In this document: positions 24,071 to 32,457 of the stretch, piece by piece | How the letters are laid out: every line of letters starts with the position of its first letter | How positions within the stretch are numbered: the stretch's first letter is position 1 | Origin: Acidobacteriota bacterium | GTDB lineage: Bacteria; Acidobacteriota; Terriglobia; Terriglobales; Acidobacteriaceae | DNA length: 33,119 bases | Direction: 5' to 3' | Assembly (NCBI GenBank): GCA_025359885.1 | Contig: JANYDG010000022.1 | Span: forward strand, 1 to 33,119 | Notes under the pieces: model-generated | What the model was told of the DNA's origin: nothing | Seen by the model: only the letters and a program-made list of their open reading frames with translations | Databases searched by the model: none | Program-made: the position numbers and the translations under genes

Positions 24071-24519
24071 GCTGAGCGCTGCGTTGAGTGGGAACGGGCG
24101 CGAGCTGTCTCATGAAAGTGTGGGATCGATTTTTCACATTGTGGAGGCTGGTGGGGCAACGAATTGGCGCAACCTGTGTCTAAACGGGTTGCGGAGGTCT
24201 TTGGACCTTCCCTTTCACTTTTCTGAAATTGTGCCTGTGCAGGCATACAGGCCGGTTCTGATTTTGCGGCTTGGGTTTGTTCTGGAAAGTTCGGAGAATC
24301 CAGAATGACTCGTGACGGCCTCACCTGGCTTATCGCTGGTTTGTTGTTTTTGCTTTGCTCTGCTCTGCTCTGCTGATTGATATGTCGCACTGCGCGAATG
24401 CCCCGGTTCCCTGCTGGTCCTGGCTTTTTTCCCGGGCCATGCAGAAGGAAATGATGGGAAGCATTGCACGGCACGCGATTCAGACGACGTGTAACCTCCT
24501 CCACTGTTCAGGGATGGCC
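24071..24519. other. Intergenic region upstream of the S53 protease
   Basis: About 450 bases with no convincing gene. The reading frame of the protease stays open back to about 24355, but the extension does not look like a signal peptide. Visible items are a short dyad TGCCTG/CAGGCA (24232-24245) and a TGCTC pentamer tract at 24356-24374. The protease promoter should be here; I could not assign boxes. Confidence 0.5.
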
Positions 24520-27399
24520 ATGAAAACTTTTGTAAAGTCGGTGCAGCATCTTCTCTCCCCCTCCTGCCTTTGGGCGTTTGTTGTGCTGGCTGCCGGATTG
24601 AGTTCGATTTCGGCAGCAGCTTTTTCTTCCGGGCAGGCAATCCGTGTGGTGGCCGAGGTGAACAGCAACGAGCGGGCACCCCTGGCTGGCTCGCGGCACC
24701 CGCTGGCGCAGGCCCAGAATGACCAGGGCCGGATGGCGGCAGGTACGCGCCTGGATGGGGTTACGGTCTTCTTCAGCCGTACGCAGCGTCAGCAGGCGGA
24801 GATGAATGCGCTGATCAAGGCACAGCAGGATCCCGCTTCGCCTCTGTTTCACAAATGGCTGACGCCGGAGCAGTTTGGCAAGCGGTTTGGGCTGGCGGAT
24901 GCTGATATCGCCAAGGTGCAGGGGTGGCTGGAGCAGCAGGGATTCTCGGTGGATTCGGTGGCGCGGGGCAAGGACAGCGTCCGATTCTCGGGAACGGTCG
25001 GTCAGGTGGAGGCAGCGTTTGCGACCGAGATTCACTCGTATGCGGTGAGTGTCGGGGGGCAGCGAGAGGAGCATTTTGCGGCGGCGAAGGATTTGAGTGT
25101 GCCGGCGGCGCTGGCACCGGTGATTCTGGGTGTGCGGAACCTGGATAATTTCAAGCCGCGGTCGATGATGAGGAAGCCGACGGCTGAGGCGATCAGCCGA
25201 TTGCCGAATCCTTACTTTACCTCGGGGTCTTCGGGCAATCACTTTCTCGCTCCGGGCGATGTGACGACGATCTATAACGTGCAGGCGCTGACGCATGGCG
25301 GGATTGATGGGACGGGGCAGACGATTGCGATTTTGGGGCAGTCAGCGGTGTTGCTGAGCGATATTGCGGCATTCCAGACGGCAGCCGGTTTGACCTTGAA
25401 GGCACCGACCCTGCAACAGGTACCAAACACGGGAGTCTCGACGATTTTCTCGGGCGATGAGGGCGAGTCTGACCTGGATCTGGAGTGGTCAAGTGCGCTG
25501 GCACCGGGGGCGACAATCCTGTTTGTGTATACCGGGAGCATCAGCAATAACGGTGTGTTTGATGCGGAGCAATACACAGTTGACAACAACCTGGCGCAGA
25601 TTATCAGCATCAGCTACGGAGTGTGTGAGTTTGACCTGGGCGCGGCAAATGCAGCGTCGCTGGAGCTGGTTTCGTCCAGGGCGGCGACGCAAGGGCAATC
25701 GATCGTGGCGGCAAGTGGCGATGACGGATCGACGACCTGCTACACCCGAACGACCGACACGCTGGCGCAGCGGCAGGCGCTGAATGTGAGCTATCCGGCG
25801 AGCAGCCCGTTTGTGACGGCTGTGGGTGGAACGGAGTTCAGCGAGGGGACGTCAACGGGGGCTACCCAGTACTGGACGGCGAACGGTTCGACGGACGTGG
25901 TGGCTTCGGCGAAGAGCTACATTCCTGAAATGGTTTGGAATGACGATTCTAGTGCGGCATTGGCGGCCAGCGGCGGGGGCGTGAGCACGCTGTTTACGGC
26001 GAAGCCCAGCTGGCAGAAGGGGGTGCCGGGAATTCCGGCGGATGGGGCGCGGGACGTGCCGGATATTGCGCTGGCCTCCTCGAATAACCATGACCCATAT
26101 CTGCTGTGCACGAGCGATACGAGTAACTGGAACTCGGGGCAATCGGCAAGCTGCGACCTGGGCTTTCGGGATTCGGCGAGCACCTTTTTGACGGCGGCCG
26201 GGGGAACGAGTTTTGCGACGCCGGTGTTTGCGGGGATGGTGGCGCTGATCAACCAGAAGCAGAACTACAACACCGGGCAGGGCTTGTTGAACACGGAGTT
26301 GTACAAGCTGGCGGCGAATGCCGGGACGTATTCGTCAGTTTTTCACGACATCAAGACGGGTACGAATGCCTGCCTACATTCGACGGGGCTGTGCTCGGCA
26401 GCGGGTGAGTCAGGGTACGCGGCGACGACGGGGTACGACCAGGCGACTGGGCTGGGCTCGTTTGATGTCAATGCGCTGGCCGGGGCCTGGGCTTCTTCTG
26501 GATCAGCGCTGGTGGGAACGACGACGACGGTGACGGCCTCAAATACGGCTCCGCTGGTAAACACGAATGTTAGCTTCACCGTAGCTGTTACGTCATCGAC
26601 CGGTGCCACGGTGCCGACGGGAGGCGTGACGATTACGGTAGACGGCGGCACGGCAATTACCGGCAATACGCTGACGGCGAATGGTACGTTCGCGTACACG
26701 ACGCAGTTTACGACGGCGGGGGCGCATGGGGTTGTTGTCGCGTATCTGGGCGATGCAACGCATGCCGCCTCAACCGGAAGCACTTCGGTGACGGTGGGTG
26801 GGGGTAGCTCGGGGAGCGGGACGTTCACGCTGGCGGCGACCAACATTTCGGTAGCGCGAGGCAGTGCTGGCACTTCGACGGTGACGGTGACCCCTGCGGG
26901 CGGGTACAAGGGGACGGTGGCGTTTACGCTGGCGACGACGAGCAGTTCTCTGAGCGCTGCGTGCTACTCGATAGCGAACGCGACGGTGACGGGAACGACG
27001 GCGGTGACGACGACGCTGACGATTGACACGAATGCACAGAGTTGCGCAACGACGGGAGCGGTGCGGAAGGGCAAGTCGCAGGCGATTCGGGTCGGCAGCT
27101 TTGGGGCGGGCGGGTCTGGGCCGTTTGGATTGCTGGCCGGAGGCACGATGCTGGCTGGGCTGCTGCTGGCTGGGCTGCTGGGGCGCGGATCACGGAAGCT
27201 GCGGGTGTTGGCGGGCGTGATTCTGCTGGCGAGCTTTGGGTTTGTGCTGGCGGGTTGCGGAGGCGGCGGCGGAAGCAGCGGCGGAACGACGTATACAAAT
27301 CCGCCGACGGGGACGTATGCGGTGACGCTGACGGGGACGGACACAGCTTCGGCGGCGATTCCGGCGGCTACGGCTTCGTTGACGTTGACGATTCAGTAG
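24520..27399 (+). CDS. Secreted S53 (sedolisin/kumamolisin) protease with Ig-like domains
   Basis: A 959-residue exported protease. The signal peptide is KTFVKSVQHLLSPSCLWAFV continuing to about residue 35. Pro-kumamolisin activation domain about 40-200 (PLFHKWLTPEQFGKRFGLAD). Catalytic domain about 220-660: Glu316 and Asp320 in GESDLDLEW, oxyanion Asp401 in ASGDDGS and nucleophile Ser564 in GGTSFATPVFAG, the full sedolisin set. An Ig-like domain (about 668-760) and a second beta domain (about 766-850) follow. The end is odd: two hydrophobic helices (GLLAGGTMLAGLLLAGLLG; VLAGVILLASFGFVLAGC), a lipobox-like LAGC (Cys913), a Gly run and a short beta tail. Acid-active proteases of this family digest extracellular protein. 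ATG 24520 has AGGGA five bases upstream; ATG 24514 is possible. Confidence 0.92.
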   Translation: MKTFVKSVQHLLSPSCLWAFVVLAAGLSSISAAAFSSGQAIRVVAEVNSNERAPLAGSRHPLAQAQNDQGRMAAGTRLDGVTVFFSRTQRQQAEMNALIKAQQDPASPLFHKWLTPEQFGKRFGLADADIAKVQGWLEQQGFSVDSVARGKDSVRFSGTVGQVEAAFATEIHSYAVSVGGQREEHFAAAKDLSVPAALAPVILGVRNLDNFKPRSMMRKPTAEAISRLPNPYFTSGSSGNHFLAPGDVTTIYNVQALTHGGIDGTGQTIAILGQSAVLLSDIAAFQTAAGLTLKAPTLQQVPNTGVSTIFSGDEGESDLDLEWSSALAPGATILFVYTGSISNNGVFDAEQYTVDNNLAQIISISYGVCEFDLGAANAASLELVSSRAATQGQSIVAASGDDGSTTCYTRTTDTLAQRQALNVSYPASSPFVTAVGGTEFSEGTSTGATQYWTANGSTDVVASAKSYIPEMVWNDDSSAALAASGGGVSTLFTAKPSWQKGVPGIPADGARDVPDIALASSNNHDPYLLCTSDTSNWNSGQSASCDLGFRDSASTFLTAAGGTSFATPVFAGMVALINQKQNYNTGQGLLNTELYKLAANAGTYSSVFHDIKTGTNACLHSTGLCSAAGESGYAATTGYDQATGLGSFDVNALAGAWASSGSALVGTTTTVTASNTAPLVNTNVSFTVAVTSSTGATVPTGGVTITVDGGTAITGNTLTANGTFAYTTQFTTAGAHGVVVAYLGDATHAASTGSTSVTVGGGSSGSGTFTLAATNISVARGSAGTSTVTVTPAGGYKGTVAFTLATTSSSLSAACYSIANATVTGTTAVTTTLTIDTNAQSCATTGAVRKGKSQAIRVGSFGAGGSGPFGLLAGGTMLAGLLLAGLLGRGSRKLRVLAGVILLASFGFVLAGCGGGGGSSGGTTYTNPPTGTYAVTLTGTDTASAAIPAATASLTLTIQ

Positions 27400-27418
27400 G
27401 AACGATTGCAATGGGAAG

Positions 27419-27451
27419 GGCAGGCTCTGCGAGGAGCCTGCCTTTTTTTTT
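27419..27451 (+). terminator. Rho-independent terminator after the S53 protease
   Basis: GGCAGGCTC (27419-27427) pairs perfectly with GAGCCTGCC (27434-27442) around a six-base loop. Nine T residues follow (27443-27451). A textbook intrinsic terminator 20 bases after the protease stop. Confidence 0.95.
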
Positions 27452-27503
27452 GCGATGGCGAGAACGAGGCGGGGAAACGAGGGCCTGAGCCGATGGGATG
27501 GGC

Positions 27504-27622
27504 CTAGCGCATTTTCAGGAATACTGTGAAGTGTCCGGCTTTCGCGAGGATGGATTTTTCTTGATGAAAAATCCAGTCAGCGGTGCGGCCTCCCTTTGTA
27601 CGATTCCTGAAAAGTGCTTTAG
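27504..27622. repeat. MITE-like element with terminal inverted repeats
   Basis: About 119 bases bounded by imperfect 20-base inverted repeats: CTAGCGCATTTTCAGGAAT on the left, and CTAAAGCACTTTTCAGGAAT when the right end is read on the minus strand (11 inner bases identical, at 27512-27522 and 27603-27613). An internal perfect hairpin, TGGATTTTTC (27551-27560) with GAAAAATCCA (27566-27575), has a five-base loop. The right end supplies the phoU stop codon. No target duplication is seen. Confidence 0.55.
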
Positions 27623-28311
27623 TTTGAATTGGTGGCGGCCTTTGTGGCTTCGACGCTGGCCTTGTGGCGGACGTCTGCGCCTTTGACCCAGAAGATGACG
27701 TCTTCAGCGATGTTTGTGGCGTGGTCGGCGACGCGTTCGAGGGAGCGGCAGACCATGAGGGCGTTGAGAGCCTGGGGGGCCAGGTGGCTTTCGGTGCCCA
27801 TCACGTGGGTGAGGGTGATGTGGGCAGAGCGATTCATGCTGTCAACGGCGTCATCCATGCTGAGGACGGATTGGGCCATTTCAGGGTCAGCCTCGATGAA
27901 GGACTGGAGGGATCGGCGGACCATATTGGAGGCGAGGGCGGCCATGCGGGGAATATCGATGGGCAGGTCAGCAATGGCCATCGACTCCATGGTGCGGACG
28001 CGGTCGCTGATACTTTTAGCGGCGTCGCCGACGCGCTCGAGGTCGGCGTTGATCTTGATGACGGCGAGGATGAAGCGGAGGTCGATGGCCATGGGCTGCT
28101 CCATGGCGAGGAGATCGAGGGCAGCCTGGTCGATTTCTCTTTCGAGACGGTTGATGGCAAGTTCAGAACGGCTGACGAGGTCGCAGATGGAGAGGTCGCG
28201 GACGCGATAGGCTTCAACAGCCCGCTGGATGGCTTGTTCGGCGAGGCCGGCCATGACGAGGAGCTTTTCTTTGAGGTCGTCGAGGCTTCTTTGGAAGCGA
28301 ATTCTTGTCAT
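27619..28311 (-). CDS. phoU: Phosphate-specific transport regulator PhoU
   Basis: A 230-residue all-helical protein with the two PhoU repeats. The first has [20 protein letters not shown] followed by [20 protein letters not shown]; the second has the matching [22 protein letters not shown]. The E-R-V-G/A-D motifs are the metal-cluster-binding segments of the family. PhoU couples the Pst transporter to the PhoR kinase, shutting off the phosphate regulon when phosphate is plentiful. ATG 28311 overlaps the pstB stop by four bases (ATGA). It is last in the operon; the stop lies inside the end of a MITE-like element. The length is normal. Confidence 0.96.
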   Translation of the reverse strand: MTRIRFQRSLDDLKEKLLVMAGLAEQAIQRAVEAYRVRDLSICDLVSRSELAINRLEREIDQAALDLLAMEQPMAIDLRFILAVIKINADLERVGDAAKSISDRVRTMESMAIADLPIDIPRMAALASNMVRRSLQSFIEADPEMAQSVLSMDDAVDSMNRSAHITLTHVMGTESHLAPQALNALMVCRSLERVADHATNIAEDVIFWVKGADVRHKASVEATKAATNSN

Positions 28312-29066
28312 CCGAATCTCCCCGTGATGTAGTCTTCTGTTCTCTTGTCAGAGGGATTGGTGAAGATCTTGTGGGTTGAATCGAACTCTACCATGCGGCC
28401 GTTGAGGAAGAAGCCGGTTTTTTCGGCGACGCGGGCGGCCTGCTGCATGTTGTGGGTGACGATAACGATGGTGTATTGGGATTTGAGTTCGAAGATGAGG
28501 TCTTCGATTTTGGAGGTGGAGACGGGGTCGAGGGCGGAGGCTGGCTCGTCCATGAGCAGCACTTCTGGATCGACGGCGAGAGCGCGGGCGATGCACATGC
28601 GCTGTTGCTGTCCGCCGGAAAGGCTTGCGCCGGACTTTTTCTTGAGGTCGTCTTTGACTTCATCCCAGAGGGCCGCGTTGCGCAGGGATCGTTCGACGAT
28701 TTCGTCGAGAGCGCGCCGATTGCTGTATCCGTTGAGCTTGAGTCCAGAGGCTACGTTGTCGTAGATGCTCATGGTGGGAAAGGGATTGGGGCGCTGGAAG
28801 ACCATGCCGACGCGGCGGCGGATTTCAACGGGAGAGGCATCGGCGTAGATATCCATATCACCGATGCGTACCGAGCCGGTGACGCGGGCGATGGGATTGG
28901 TCTCATGCATGCGATTGAGGCAGCGCACGAAGGTGGATTTGCCGCAGCCTGAGGGGCCGATCAGCGCGGTGGCGTGATTGGCGGGGATGGGCAGGTTGAT
29001 GTCCTGGAGGGTGTGATTGGCCCCATACCATGCGTTGAGGTTGGTGACCTCGATTCCGACTCCCAC
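28308..29066 (-). CDS. pstB: Phosphate ABC transporter ATP-binding protein PstB
   Basis: A 252-residue ABC ATPase. Walker A is [10 protein letters not shown] (about residues 36-45), the Q-loop [17 protein letters not shown] is the typical PstB signature, the ABC signature is [15 protein letters not shown], Walker B is [13 protein letters not shown] and the switch region is IVTHNMQQA. It powers PstCA in importing phosphate bound by PstS. The open frame continues 87 codons upstream, but I place the start at GTG 29066, which shares one base with the pstA stop (TAGTG), has GGGAGC upstream and gives the standard length. The beginning [20 protein letters not shown] matches the family exactly. Confidence 0.96.
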   Translation of the reverse strand: MGVGIEVTNLNAWYGANHTLQDINLPIPANHATALIGPSGCGKSTFVRCLNRMHETNPIARVTGSVRIGDMDIYADASPVEIRRRVGMVFQRPNPFPTMSIYDNVASGLKLNGYSNRRALDEIVERSLRNAALWDEVKDDLKKKSGASLSGGQQQRMCIARALAVDPEVLLMDEPASALDPVSTSKIEDLIFELKSQYTIVIVTHNMQQAARVAEKTGFFLNGRMVEFDSTHKIFTNPSDKRTEDYITGRFG

Positions 29067-29941
29067 TAGCTTGCTCCCTTCAGAATGCCGCGGCTGGCAA
29101 CGTAGCGCACCAGCGAGACGGCGAGCACGATAAGAATGATGAGGACCAGAGCGCCTGCCCAGGCCAGACGGTGCTGATCGTCGTAGGGGGAGATGGCGTA
29201 GACATAAATCTGGAGTGGCAGTGCAGCGATGGGCTCGTTGAGGCTGGTGCTCCAGAACTGGTTGCCGAGGGCGGTGAAGATGAGGGGTGCGGTTTCGCCG
29301 GCGACGCGGGCGAAGGCGAGCATGCAACCGGTGATGACGCCGGGCGAGGCGGTTTTGAGGGTGATGGAGAGGACCGACCGCCAGGTGGGGACGCCGAGGC
29401 CGAGGGCGGCTTCGCGGATGGAGTTGGGGACCATGAGGAGCATTTCTTCGGTGGTGCGGGTGACCGTGGGGATCATCATGATGCCCAGGGCGACGCCACC
29501 GGAGAGCGCGGAGAAGTGCTTTTGCTGGAATACGATGAGGGAGTAGATGGCGATGCCCATGACGATCGAGGGCACGCCGTTGAGCACGTCGGCGGTGAAG
29601 CGGACAGCGTTGGCGAAGCGGGTGCCGCGGCCAAACTCGGCGAGATAGATGCCGCCGCCGATGCCGACGGGGATGCCGAGGAGGCTGGCGACTCCAAGCA
29701 GGACTCCCGAACCGACGATGGCGTTGGCCATGCCGCCGCCGGATTCGCCGACGGGTTTGGGAATCTGGGTGAAGAAGGCGAGATTGAGCGAGCTGGCACC
29801 CTTGTAGATGAGGTAGGCAAAGATGGCGATGAGCGGCGCTACCACGAGGACCGTAGCCAGGATGGCGAGGCCGGTGGCAATGTGGTCCACCATGGTTCTG
29901 AGCGCGCTGCGCAGCTTGTTTTGTTGTACTCCAGCCTTCAT
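29066..29941 (-). CDS. pstA: Phosphate ABC transporter permease PstA
   Basis: A 291-residue permease with six predicted transmembrane helices, from [20 protein letters not shown] to [19 protein letters not shown]. The ABC-permease cytoplasmic loop reads [30 protein letters not shown], the EAA motif that docks Pst[10 protein letters not shown] and [19 protein letters not shown] are typical PstA blocks. ATG 29941 is chosen because GAGGG lies five bases upstream; a TTG at 29944 would add one residue. It begins 12 bases after pstC and shares a base with pstB, so the three are tightly co-transcribed. Confidence 0.95.
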   Translation of the reverse strand: MKAGVQQNKLRSALRTMVDHIATGLAILATVLVVAPLIAIFAYLIYKGASSLNLAFFTQIPKPVGESGGGMANAIVGSGVLLGVASLLGIPVGIGGGIYLAEFGRGTRFANAVRFTADVLNGVPSIVMGIAIYSLIVFQQKHFSALSGGVALGIMMIPTVTRTTEEMLLMVPNSIREAALGLGVPTWRSVLSITLKTASPGVITGCMLAFARVAGETAPLIFTALGNQFWSTSLNEPIAALPLQIYVYAISPYDDQHRLAWAGALVLIILIVLAVSLVRYVASRGILKGAS

Positions 29942-29953
29942 CAATCCCTCACC

Positions 29954-31111
29954 TTAGTTGACCCGAGCCGGGGTACCGCGGGTTACGGCCCAGACGAGCA
30001 GGCGGGCGAGTCCGTTGACCAGGATCGTGACGAGGAAGAGGGCGAGGCCAATTTCAATGAGGGCGCTGCGGTGCATGTCGCTGGTGGCTTCGCTGAACTC
30101 ATTGGCGATGACCGAGGCCATGGAGTGGCCAGTCGAGAGGAGGGAGCGGTGAATCTCAGCAGCGTTGCCGATGACCATGGCGACGGCCATGGTTTCGCCG
30201 AGGGCGCGGCCGAGGCCGAGGATGACGGAGCCGACGATACCGATGCGGGCGTTGCGGAGGACGGCAATGCGGATCATCTCCCACCGAGTGGCGCCGAGGG
30301 CGAGGGCTGCTTCGCGCTGGGAGTGGGGGACGGCGGACATGACTTCGCGGGTGAGCGAGGCGATGATGGGAAGGATCATGATGGCGAGGATGACGCCGGC
30401 AGCGAGCAGTCCCAGGCCCAGATTGACGCCGCCGAAGAGGCCATCTTCTCCGACCAGGCCTGTCCAGCCGAAGAGCTTGACGGTGGTCGGATTGTTAAAG
30501 ACGGCGATGAAGATCGGATTGATGTGCTCGCGGAGCAGGGGGACGAGGACGAAGATGGCCCACAAACCATAGACGACACTGGGGATAGCGGCGAGCAGTT
30601 CGGTAATGAAAGAGAGCGGGCCGCGGAGGAAGCGGGGGCTCATCTCGGTGAGAAATATGGCCACCCCGATGGCGAGAGGGACGGCAATGAGCAGGGCTAC
30701 GAGCGAGGAGACGAGAGTGCCGTAGAGGAAGGGCAGGGCGTAGAAGTCACCATTGACGGGATCCCAGAAGAGAGGGAGATTGGTGGTGGGATCGACGTTG
30801 AATTTGTAAAAGAACTTGAAACCGACTTTGCTCCAGCTCATTTGAGATTGCGAGACAAGCTCGGTGGCAATCAGGATGACGATGGCGAAGATGCTGAAGG
30901 CACAGACCGCCATGAGGGCTCTGAATCCTCGATCTGCCAGGGCCGAGTTGCCCCGACCGAGCAGGAACCGCCTGACATCAGAAACAGACTGCGGCTGAGC
31001 AACGGAAGAGGCCGATGTGCCGTGTCCACTCTCTGGACCGACGGCCGGAGCGACACCTTCCGCAACGGTCTCAGGCTTGCGCATACGGATTTCAGACACT
31101 GGGCTAGTCAC
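29954..31111 (-). CDS. pstC: Phosphate ABC transporter permease PstC
   Basis: A 385-residue permease, longer than most PstC (about 300-330), because about 60 hydrophilic residues precede the first helix (FRALMAVCAFSIFAIVILIA, near 63-82). The PstC signatures ELLAAIPSVVYGLWAIFVLV and the EAA loop REAALALGATRWEMIRIAV are intact, followed by GLGRALGETMAVAMVIGNA. It forms the membrane channel with PstA. The start is uncertain: GTG 31111 or ATG 31084; neither has a good Shine-Dalgarno. The 172-base spacer to pstS carries a strong palindrome, so pstC-to-phoU expression is probably lower than pstS expression. Confidence 0.93.
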   Translation of the reverse strand: MTSPVSEIRMRKPETVAEGVAPAVGPESGHGTSASSVAQPQSVSDVRRFLLGRGNSALADRGFRALMAVCAFSIFAIVILIATELVSQSQMSWSKVGFKFFYKFNVDPTTNLPLFWDPVNGDFYALPFLYGTLVSSLVALLIAVPLAIGVAIFLTEMSPRFLRGPLSFITELLAAIPSVVYGLWAIFVLVPLLREHINPIFIAVFNNPTTVKLFGWTGLVGEDGLFGGVNLGLGLLAAGVILAIMILPIIASLTREVMSAVPHSQREAALALGATRWEMIRIAVLRNARIGIVGSVILGLGRALGETMAVAMVIGNAAEIHRSLLSTGHSMASVIANEFSEATSDMHRSALIEIGLALFLVTILVNGLARLLVWAVTRGTPARVN

Positions 31112-31237
31112 TCACTTGAGGCTAATGGCTGATTGTGAACACAGTGTTAATGTGCTGATAAATCAAATGCATGCCGAAGCACATCTACGAATAAATGCCG
31201 GAGTCAAGGCACCAGAGCCAAGCCTCACACAGGCCGT

Positions 31238-31261
31238 GACCCGGGAATCGATTCCCGGGTC
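31238..31261. promoter_or_regulatory. 24-bp perfect palindrome in the pstS-pstC spacer
   Basis: GACCCGGGAATC followed immediately by its reverse complement GATTCCCGGGTC. In RNA this would be a very stable hairpin just behind pstS. It has no T-run. Expected effect: protection of the pstS transcript and partial termination before pstC (inference from pst operons elsewhere). A protein-binding site is the alternative. Confidence 0.65.
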
Positions 31262-31274
31262 CTGGTGATGCGGC

Positions 31275-31295
31275 AACCTGCACCTACTGCAGGTT
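31275..31295 (-). repeat. Small stem-loop at the pstS stop codon
   Basis: AACCTGCA (31275-31282) pairs with TGCAGGTT (31288-31295) over a five-base loop that contains the pstS TAG stop (31284-31286). It lies 13 bases from the 24-base palindrome, so the pstS 3' end has two hairpins in a row. Confidence 0.5.
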
Positions 31296-32315
31296 GTTCA
31301 CGGTCGCGTGTTCCTTGTCGACGACGGACTTGGGCAGTGGCGCGTAGTAGAGCGACGAGACCTCACCCTCACCATCGTTGAGCATCCAGTTCAGGAAGTC
31401 TTTGAGGACCTTGCCCTTGGCGGGATCGGCGGACTTGGCGGGAACGAGCAGCCAGGTGAAGCTGGAGATGGGATAGGTTTCTGCGCCGGGCGCGTTGGTG
31501 ATGGAGACGCGGTAGTCGGCAGGCATTTTGGGAACGTTGGCGGCGGCTTCGGTGACTCCGGCGATGGAGGCCTTGACGAAGTTGCCGGCGGCGTTCTTGA
31601 CGGAGCCGAAGCTAATCTTGTTTTGCATGGCGTAGATGAGTTCGACGTAGCCGATGGAGCCGGGAAGCTGACGTACGAGGCCTGCGACGCCTTCATTCCC
31701 TTTGCCGCCGATGCCCTTGGGCCAGTTGACGGCGGTACCTTTGCCGGGGCCGTTGGCCCAATCCTTGCTGACCTTGGTGAGGTAATCGGTAAAGATGTAG
31801 CTGGTTCCGCTGCCGTCGGCGCGGTGGATGATGTTGATGGTCTCGTTGGGCAGCTTGACGCCTGGGTTGTCCTTTTCGATGCGGGCATCATTCCAGGAGG
31901 CAATTTTGCCGAGGAAGATGTCGGCGAGGACATCGGGCGAGAACTTGAGGTCGGTGACGCCGGTGACGTTGAAAACGGGTACGACTGCGCCCATGACGGT
32001 AGGAAAGTGGATGAGCTTGACCTTGGACCCGGCGAGTTGCTCGTCGGTCATGGGGCCGTCTGTGGCTCCGAAGTCGACCAGACCTGCTGTGGCCTGCTTG
32101 ATGCCTCCGCCTGAACCGATGGACTGGTAGTTAATTTCAACGCCGGGGTGAGCGGCTGAATATTCACTAAACCATTTGGAATAGATGGGATACGGGAAGG
32201 TTGCGCCGGCACCGGTCAGCTTCTGGGCGTGGGCTGTGCCGGCAAATGCGAGCACTAGAACTGCTGCGGTAAGACCTGCAATCTGCATTGAAATGGTTTT
32301 TGAAACGCTCTTCAC
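31284..32315 (-). CDS. pstS: Periplasmic phosphate-binding protein PstS
   Basis: A 343-residue substrate-binding protein. The signal peptide (ISMQIAGLTAAVLVLAFAGTAHA, cleaved before QKL) is followed by LTGAGATFPYPIYSKWFSEY, the PstS hallmark. Phosphate-binding segments are YQSIGSGGGIKQA, VDFGATDGPM and HRADGSGTSYIFTDYL. It captures phosphate in the periplasm and hands it to PstCA. I place the start at GTG 32315 because AAGGGAG lies six bases upstream; the open frame begins at GTG 32342, upstream of that ribosome site. The 142 bases between pstS and the kinase gene (32316-32457) should hold a PhoB-controlled promoter; I could not find a convincing Pho box. Confidence 0.96.
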   Translation of the reverse strand: MKSVSKTISMQIAGLTAAVLVLAFAGTAHAQKLTGAGATFPYPIYSKWFSEYSAAHPGVEINYQSIGSGGGIKQATAGLVDFGATDGPMTDEQLAGSKVKLIHFPTVMGAVVPVFNVTGVTDLKFSPDVLADIFLGKIASWNDARIEKDNPGVKLPNETINIIHRADGSGTSYIFTDYLTKVSKDWANGPGKGTAVNWPKGIGGKGNEGVAGLVRQLPGSIGYVELIYAMQNKISFGSVKNAAGNFVKASIAGVTEAAANVPKMPADYRVSITNAPGAETYPISSFTWLLVPAKSADPAKGKVLKDFLNWMLNDGEGEVSSLYYAPLPKSVVDKEHATVNNLQ

Positions 32316-32457
32316 TTTTTTCTCCCTTGAGACAAACTCCACCTTTTATTTTCCACTTGCAATGTTACGGTTTCTTGAATCGGCGAGGGAATTGGCCTGG
32401 AATTCGACGGGAATGTGTGCATTTTGCAACAGTCAAGGCGGCGGGCAAGGAGGCGGG

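Noticed and set aside
24355..24519. N-terminal extension of the S53 protease to a TTG at 24355
   Set aside because: It would bury the signal peptide 55 residues in; ATG 24520 has a fitting ribosome site.
29171..31132. A 653-residue plus-strand open frame antisense to pstA and pstC
   Set aside because: It lies opposite two clear permease genes, is full of Asp/Glu/Gly as expected from the reverse of C-ending codons, and has no domain or ribosome site.
32316..32457. A PhoB box upstream of pstS
   Set aside because: No pair of CTGTCAT-like direct repeats with 11-base period could be recognised.
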